Assembly: GCA_004525465.1 (NCBI GenBank) | Contig: SPCN01000089.1 | Location: 1-8,203, forward strand | DNA: 8,203 bases | Source of the DNA: Chrysiogenales bacterium | Lineage (GTDB): Bacteria > Acidobacteriota > Aminicenantia > UBA2199 | Reading direction: 5' to 3' | Part shown: in pieces, positions 7,057-8,203 of the stretch | Numbering within the stretch: the stretch's first letter is position 1 | How the letters are laid out: each line of letters opens with the position of its first letter | The notes under the pieces: model-generated | What the model was told of the DNA's origin: nothing | Seen by the model: the letters and a program-made list of their open reading frames with translations, nothing else | The model's database searches: none | Position numbers and translations under genes: made by a program

Positions 7057-7068
7057 TGATTGCAATCA
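7057..7068. promoter_or_regulatory. Perfect 12-bp palindrome, possible operator before the kinase gene
   Basis: TGATTGCAATCA reads the same on both strands. It falls right at or just after the predicted transcription start and ends 20 bp before the TTG start codon. That is a usual place for a repressor site. The binding protein is unknown, and a second copy does not appear in the window. Confidence 0.4.
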
Positions 7069-7088
7069 AACTTTAATATAAGGCAATT

Positions 7089-8203
7089 TTGGATAAAAGC
7101 GAAAAAACGTTTGGTTTCACTATCGGTCCCGGTTCTGACGAAGGCAGCGGGCCGCAGGAGTTGGCCTACCTGAACCTGGTCAAGCTGGCGGCGGGAACGG
7201 TGATCAACGGGCGCTATCGCCTGGAGCAGCTGATCGGCCAGGGCGGCTTCGGCATCGTCTTTGCAGCCCTGGACCTGACCTTGAATTCGCGGCTGGCGGT
7301 CAAGTTCCTCAATCCCCGGCTGGCCAAAAATGAAAAAAAGTTCCTGCGTGTCAAGCGCGAGATCAACCTGTCGCGCCAGATCAGCGACACGCGCATCATC
7401 AAGATCTTTTCCCTGGAGATGTGGCAGGGGATTCATTTCCTGGTCATGGAGCTGGCCGCCGGTCAGAGCCTCAAGTTCCACCTGAAGGAAAAAGGGCAGT
7501 TTAGTTGGCCGCAATTTAAAAACACATTCCTGCAGATCCTGGAGGCGGTTGAGGTACTGCACCGGCACGGCATTGTGCACCGCGACCTGAAGCCGGCCAA
7601 TATTCTGATCGCTGACGAGCAGAAGATAAAAATACTGGATTTCGGCCTGGCCAAGGCGGTGGACGACATTGACAAAACTTCCACGGTCGGCGAGGTCGTG
7701 GGTTCGCCTTATTACATGTCTCCCGAACAGATCCGCGGCGAGACGGTCGACTGCCGGTCCGACGTCTACCAGCTGGGACTGATCCTTTACCGCGCCCTCT
7801 CCGGTCGCCACCCCTTCGAGCACACCAGCACCATGGAGGTGATATTCAATCAGCTCAACCAGCGGCCGGAGCCGATCGCGGCGGCGGGCATCAACCTGCC
7901 GCGGTTTTTGCGTTTCGGGCTGGAAAAAGCCCTGGAGAAATCCAAGGCGCGCCGCTTCCGCGACGCCGGCGCCATGGCCCATTTCTTCCAAAGGGAGAGG
8001 CTGACCCGGCTCTCCAGGCTGCTTCATTCTCTGGGCCGCCGGCCGGTCAAGTGGGCCCTGGCCGGCACGGCGCTGGCCGCCCTGCTGGCCCTTGGTTATT
8101 TCACGACCTTCGGCTCGCGCGCCGTCCACTCGCTGCGCAACGATGGTGGTGTCCTGGAGGCGCGCAACCGCTTCGGCGTCCGGCTTTGGCTTAAGGATTT
8201 CTC
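7089..8203 (+). CDS. Membrane-anchored Hanks-type Ser/Thr protein kinase, 3' end cut
   Basis: The reading frame runs from a TTG at 7089 through the window end (371 codons seen, no stop). AAGG at 7080-7083 lies 5 nt before the TTG, and an in-frame TAA at 7074-7076 rules out a start further upstream. The kinase domain spans about residues 43-300 and has every key element: Gly-rich loop IGQGGFGIV (49-57), Lys72 in 'AVKFL', Glu91 in the C-helix, His164-Arg165-Asp166 with Lys168 and Asn171, Asp184-Phe-Gly, an activation segment with Thr197/Ser198/Thr199, 'GSPYYMSPEQ' (205-214), and Asp225-Gly230 in 'SDVYQLG'. It is an RD kinase and should be active after activation-loop phosphorylation. Residues about 322-341 form a single transmembrane helix preceded by Arg/Lys residues, so the kinase faces the cytoplasm and the unseen C-terminal part lies outside. 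The first outer residues (VLEARNRFGVRLW) hint at beta-propeller-like repeats, but this is weak. Targets are unknown. Confidence 0.93.
   Translation, partial: MDKSEKTFGFTIGPGSDEGSGPQELAYLNLVKLAAGTVINGRYRLEQLIGQGGFGIVFAALDLTLNSRLAVKFLNPRLAKNEKKFLRVKREINLSRQISDTRIIKIFSLEMWQGIHFLVMELAAGQSLKFHLKEKGQFSWPQFKNTFLQILEAVEVLHRHGIVHRDLKPANILIADEQKIKILDFGLAKAVDDIDKTSTVGEVVGSPYYMSPEQIRGETVDCRSDVYQLGLILYRALSGRHPFEHTSTMEVIFNQLNQRPEPIAAAGINLPRFLRFGLEKALEKSKARRFRDAGAMAHFFQRERLTRLSRLLHSLGRRPVKWALAGTALAALLALGYFTTFGSRAVHSLRNDGGVLEARNRFGVRLWLKDF

Noticed and set aside
6903..8129. 408-codon open frame on the minus strand over the kinase gene
   Set aside because: It is exactly antisense to a kinase with all catalytic motifs, its product is rich in Gln/Arg/Gly with no recognisable domain, and it would run through the divergent promoter region. 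It is a by-product of GC-rich codon use.
1..8203. tRNA, rRNA, CRISPR array, insertion sequence or phage genes
   Set aside because: I found no cloverleaf, no regularly spaced repeats, no transposase-like frame and no terminal inverted repeats; the genes fill nearly all of the window.

Overview
The window holds six protein-coding genes, two of them cut by the window edges, and no RNA gene, mobile element or CRISPR array that I can see. It reads as chromosomal DNA from a Gram-negative-type bacterium: codon use is GC-leaning, four of the five genes whose N-terminus is visible carry an N-terminal signal peptide, and the fifth encodes a membrane-anchored Ser/Thr kinase. An exported DUF6599-type protein, a thioredoxin with an N-terminal helical-repeat region, M16C and M64 peptidases and a Hanks-type kinase together fit Acidobacteria-like lineages or Candidatus Aminicenantes. 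That placement is inference from gene content only.

Layout. Positions 1-2219 (+) look like one transcription unit: the last 39 codons of an unidentified protein, a GTG-started exported protein resembling DUF6599 (128-1006), and an exported TlpA/ResA-like thioredoxin with an N-terminal TPR-like region (1038-2219). After a 155-bp gap with a good sigma70-like promoter comes a 999-residue exported M16C metallopeptidase of the PreP type (2375-5374, +). It converges on an exported M64-family (IgA peptidase-like) zinc peptidase on the minus strand (5440-6906). A 182-bp divergent region (6907-7088) separates the M64 gene from a TTG-started Ser/Thr protein kinase (7089 to the window end, +). This region contains plausible promoters in both directions, two overlapping GC-rich inverted repeats and a perfect 12-bp palindrome.

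How the genes may work together. The products are mostly envelope or periplasmic: a thiol-disulfide protein, a peptidase that degrades unstructured peptides, and a zinc peptidase. A role in envelope protein quality control or in peptide scavenging is possible, but only proximity supports it, and the genes sit in at least three separate transcription units. I did not find a clearly novel system. The most useful leads are the PreP-type peptidase with a signal peptide and complete active site, the divergent regulatory region with the palindrome before the kinase, and a possible internal duplication in the DUF6599-like protein.
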